A stretch of 64,000 nt of DNA. Source: Branchipolynoe longqiensis (lineage: Eukaryota; Annelida; Polychaeta; Phyllodocida; Polynoidae). Below, one piece after another: positions 63,867-64,000 of this stretch; position 1 is the first letter of the stretch; each line of letters starts with the position of its first letter. Location of the stretch: contig CM059192.1 in NCBI GenBank assembly GCA_030323885.1, forward strand, positions 65,465,593 to 65,529,592. Direction: 5' to 3'. The notes under the pieces are model-generated. The model was not told the DNA's origin. It did not search any database and saw only the letters and a program-made list of their open reading frames with translations. Both the position numbers and the translations under genes were made by a program.

Positions 63867-64000
63867 ACAATGCGCTACCATTTATACATTTTCAGACAAT
63901 CTATTATGTGGGAGTTATCTATACTTAATCTCTGCTGTGAGCTTATATGGTCAACCAGTAATTAATACAATAAGTAGGTCAGTGAACCATAATGACCCTC

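Overview
The window is nuclear DNA of an invertebrate animal. It has spliced GT-AG genes with metazoan domains (F-box/FBXO33-like, GET4, CUB and EGF modules), about 60-65% AT intergenic DNA, and dense short repeats: tRNA-derived SINEs, MITE-like elements, an LTR retrotransposon and minisatellites. The repeat ending near 24012 and the SINE tail with the core CTAGCAACATCTAAGGTCA resemble elements I associate with mollusc genomes. A mollusc is therefore my best inference, not a demonstrated fact.

Layout. 0.9-2.4 kb (+): an intronless F-box gene resembling FBXO33. 2.7-8.5 kb: four transposon-like elements with terminal inverted repeats; the first carries a patch copied from the F-box gene. 6.6-7.8 kb: tandem repeats and a pyrimidine-rich tract. 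8.5-16.2 kb: gene-poor, with scattered SINEs and MITEs. 16.6-17.0 kb (-): a probable last coding exon of an unidentified gene, with a long TATG microsatellite downstream of its stop. 19.1-19.9 kb (+): a 5'-truncated, frameshifted LINE. 21.5-24.1 kb (+): a four-exon gene for a 133-residue coiled-coil protein that I do not recognise. 26.9-37.15 kb (-): eight exons of GET4 (TRC35), covering everything except about the first 45 residues. 39.4-46.1 kb: a roughly 90-copy array of a 75-bp unit. 46.05-56.27 kb (-): at least six, probably seven, phase-consistent exons of a secreted or cell-surface CUB-EGF-CUB protein. 56.9-60.25 kb (-): a Gypsy-type element with two LTRs and a target-site duplication but no integrase. 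60.5-64 kb: more repeats, including a CpG/ACGT-rich element nested inside a MITE.

The most unusual structure is the 75-bp array. Each unit is 47 bp copied from the 3' end of the CUB exon at 46054-46177 plus the first 28 bp of its intron, so every copy carries the exon-intron junction. There are therefore about 90 candidate 5' splice sites in a row. Because 75 bp is 25 codons, choosing a different donor changes length in steps of 25 residues without changing splice phase, except across three single-base indels.

A second notable structure is the element at 2699-3318. It contains a 52-bp segment 92% identical to F-box coding sequence located 885 bp upstream. The corresponding sites of two sister copies (27.5 and 31.9 kb) lack this segment.

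GET4 and the CUB-EGF gene are on the same strand. The missing first exon of GET4 was not found between 37.15 kb and the array. Either it is hard to recognise, or the CUB-EGF gene sits inside GET4 intron 1, or the assembly is misjoined at the 21-N gap (39364-39384).
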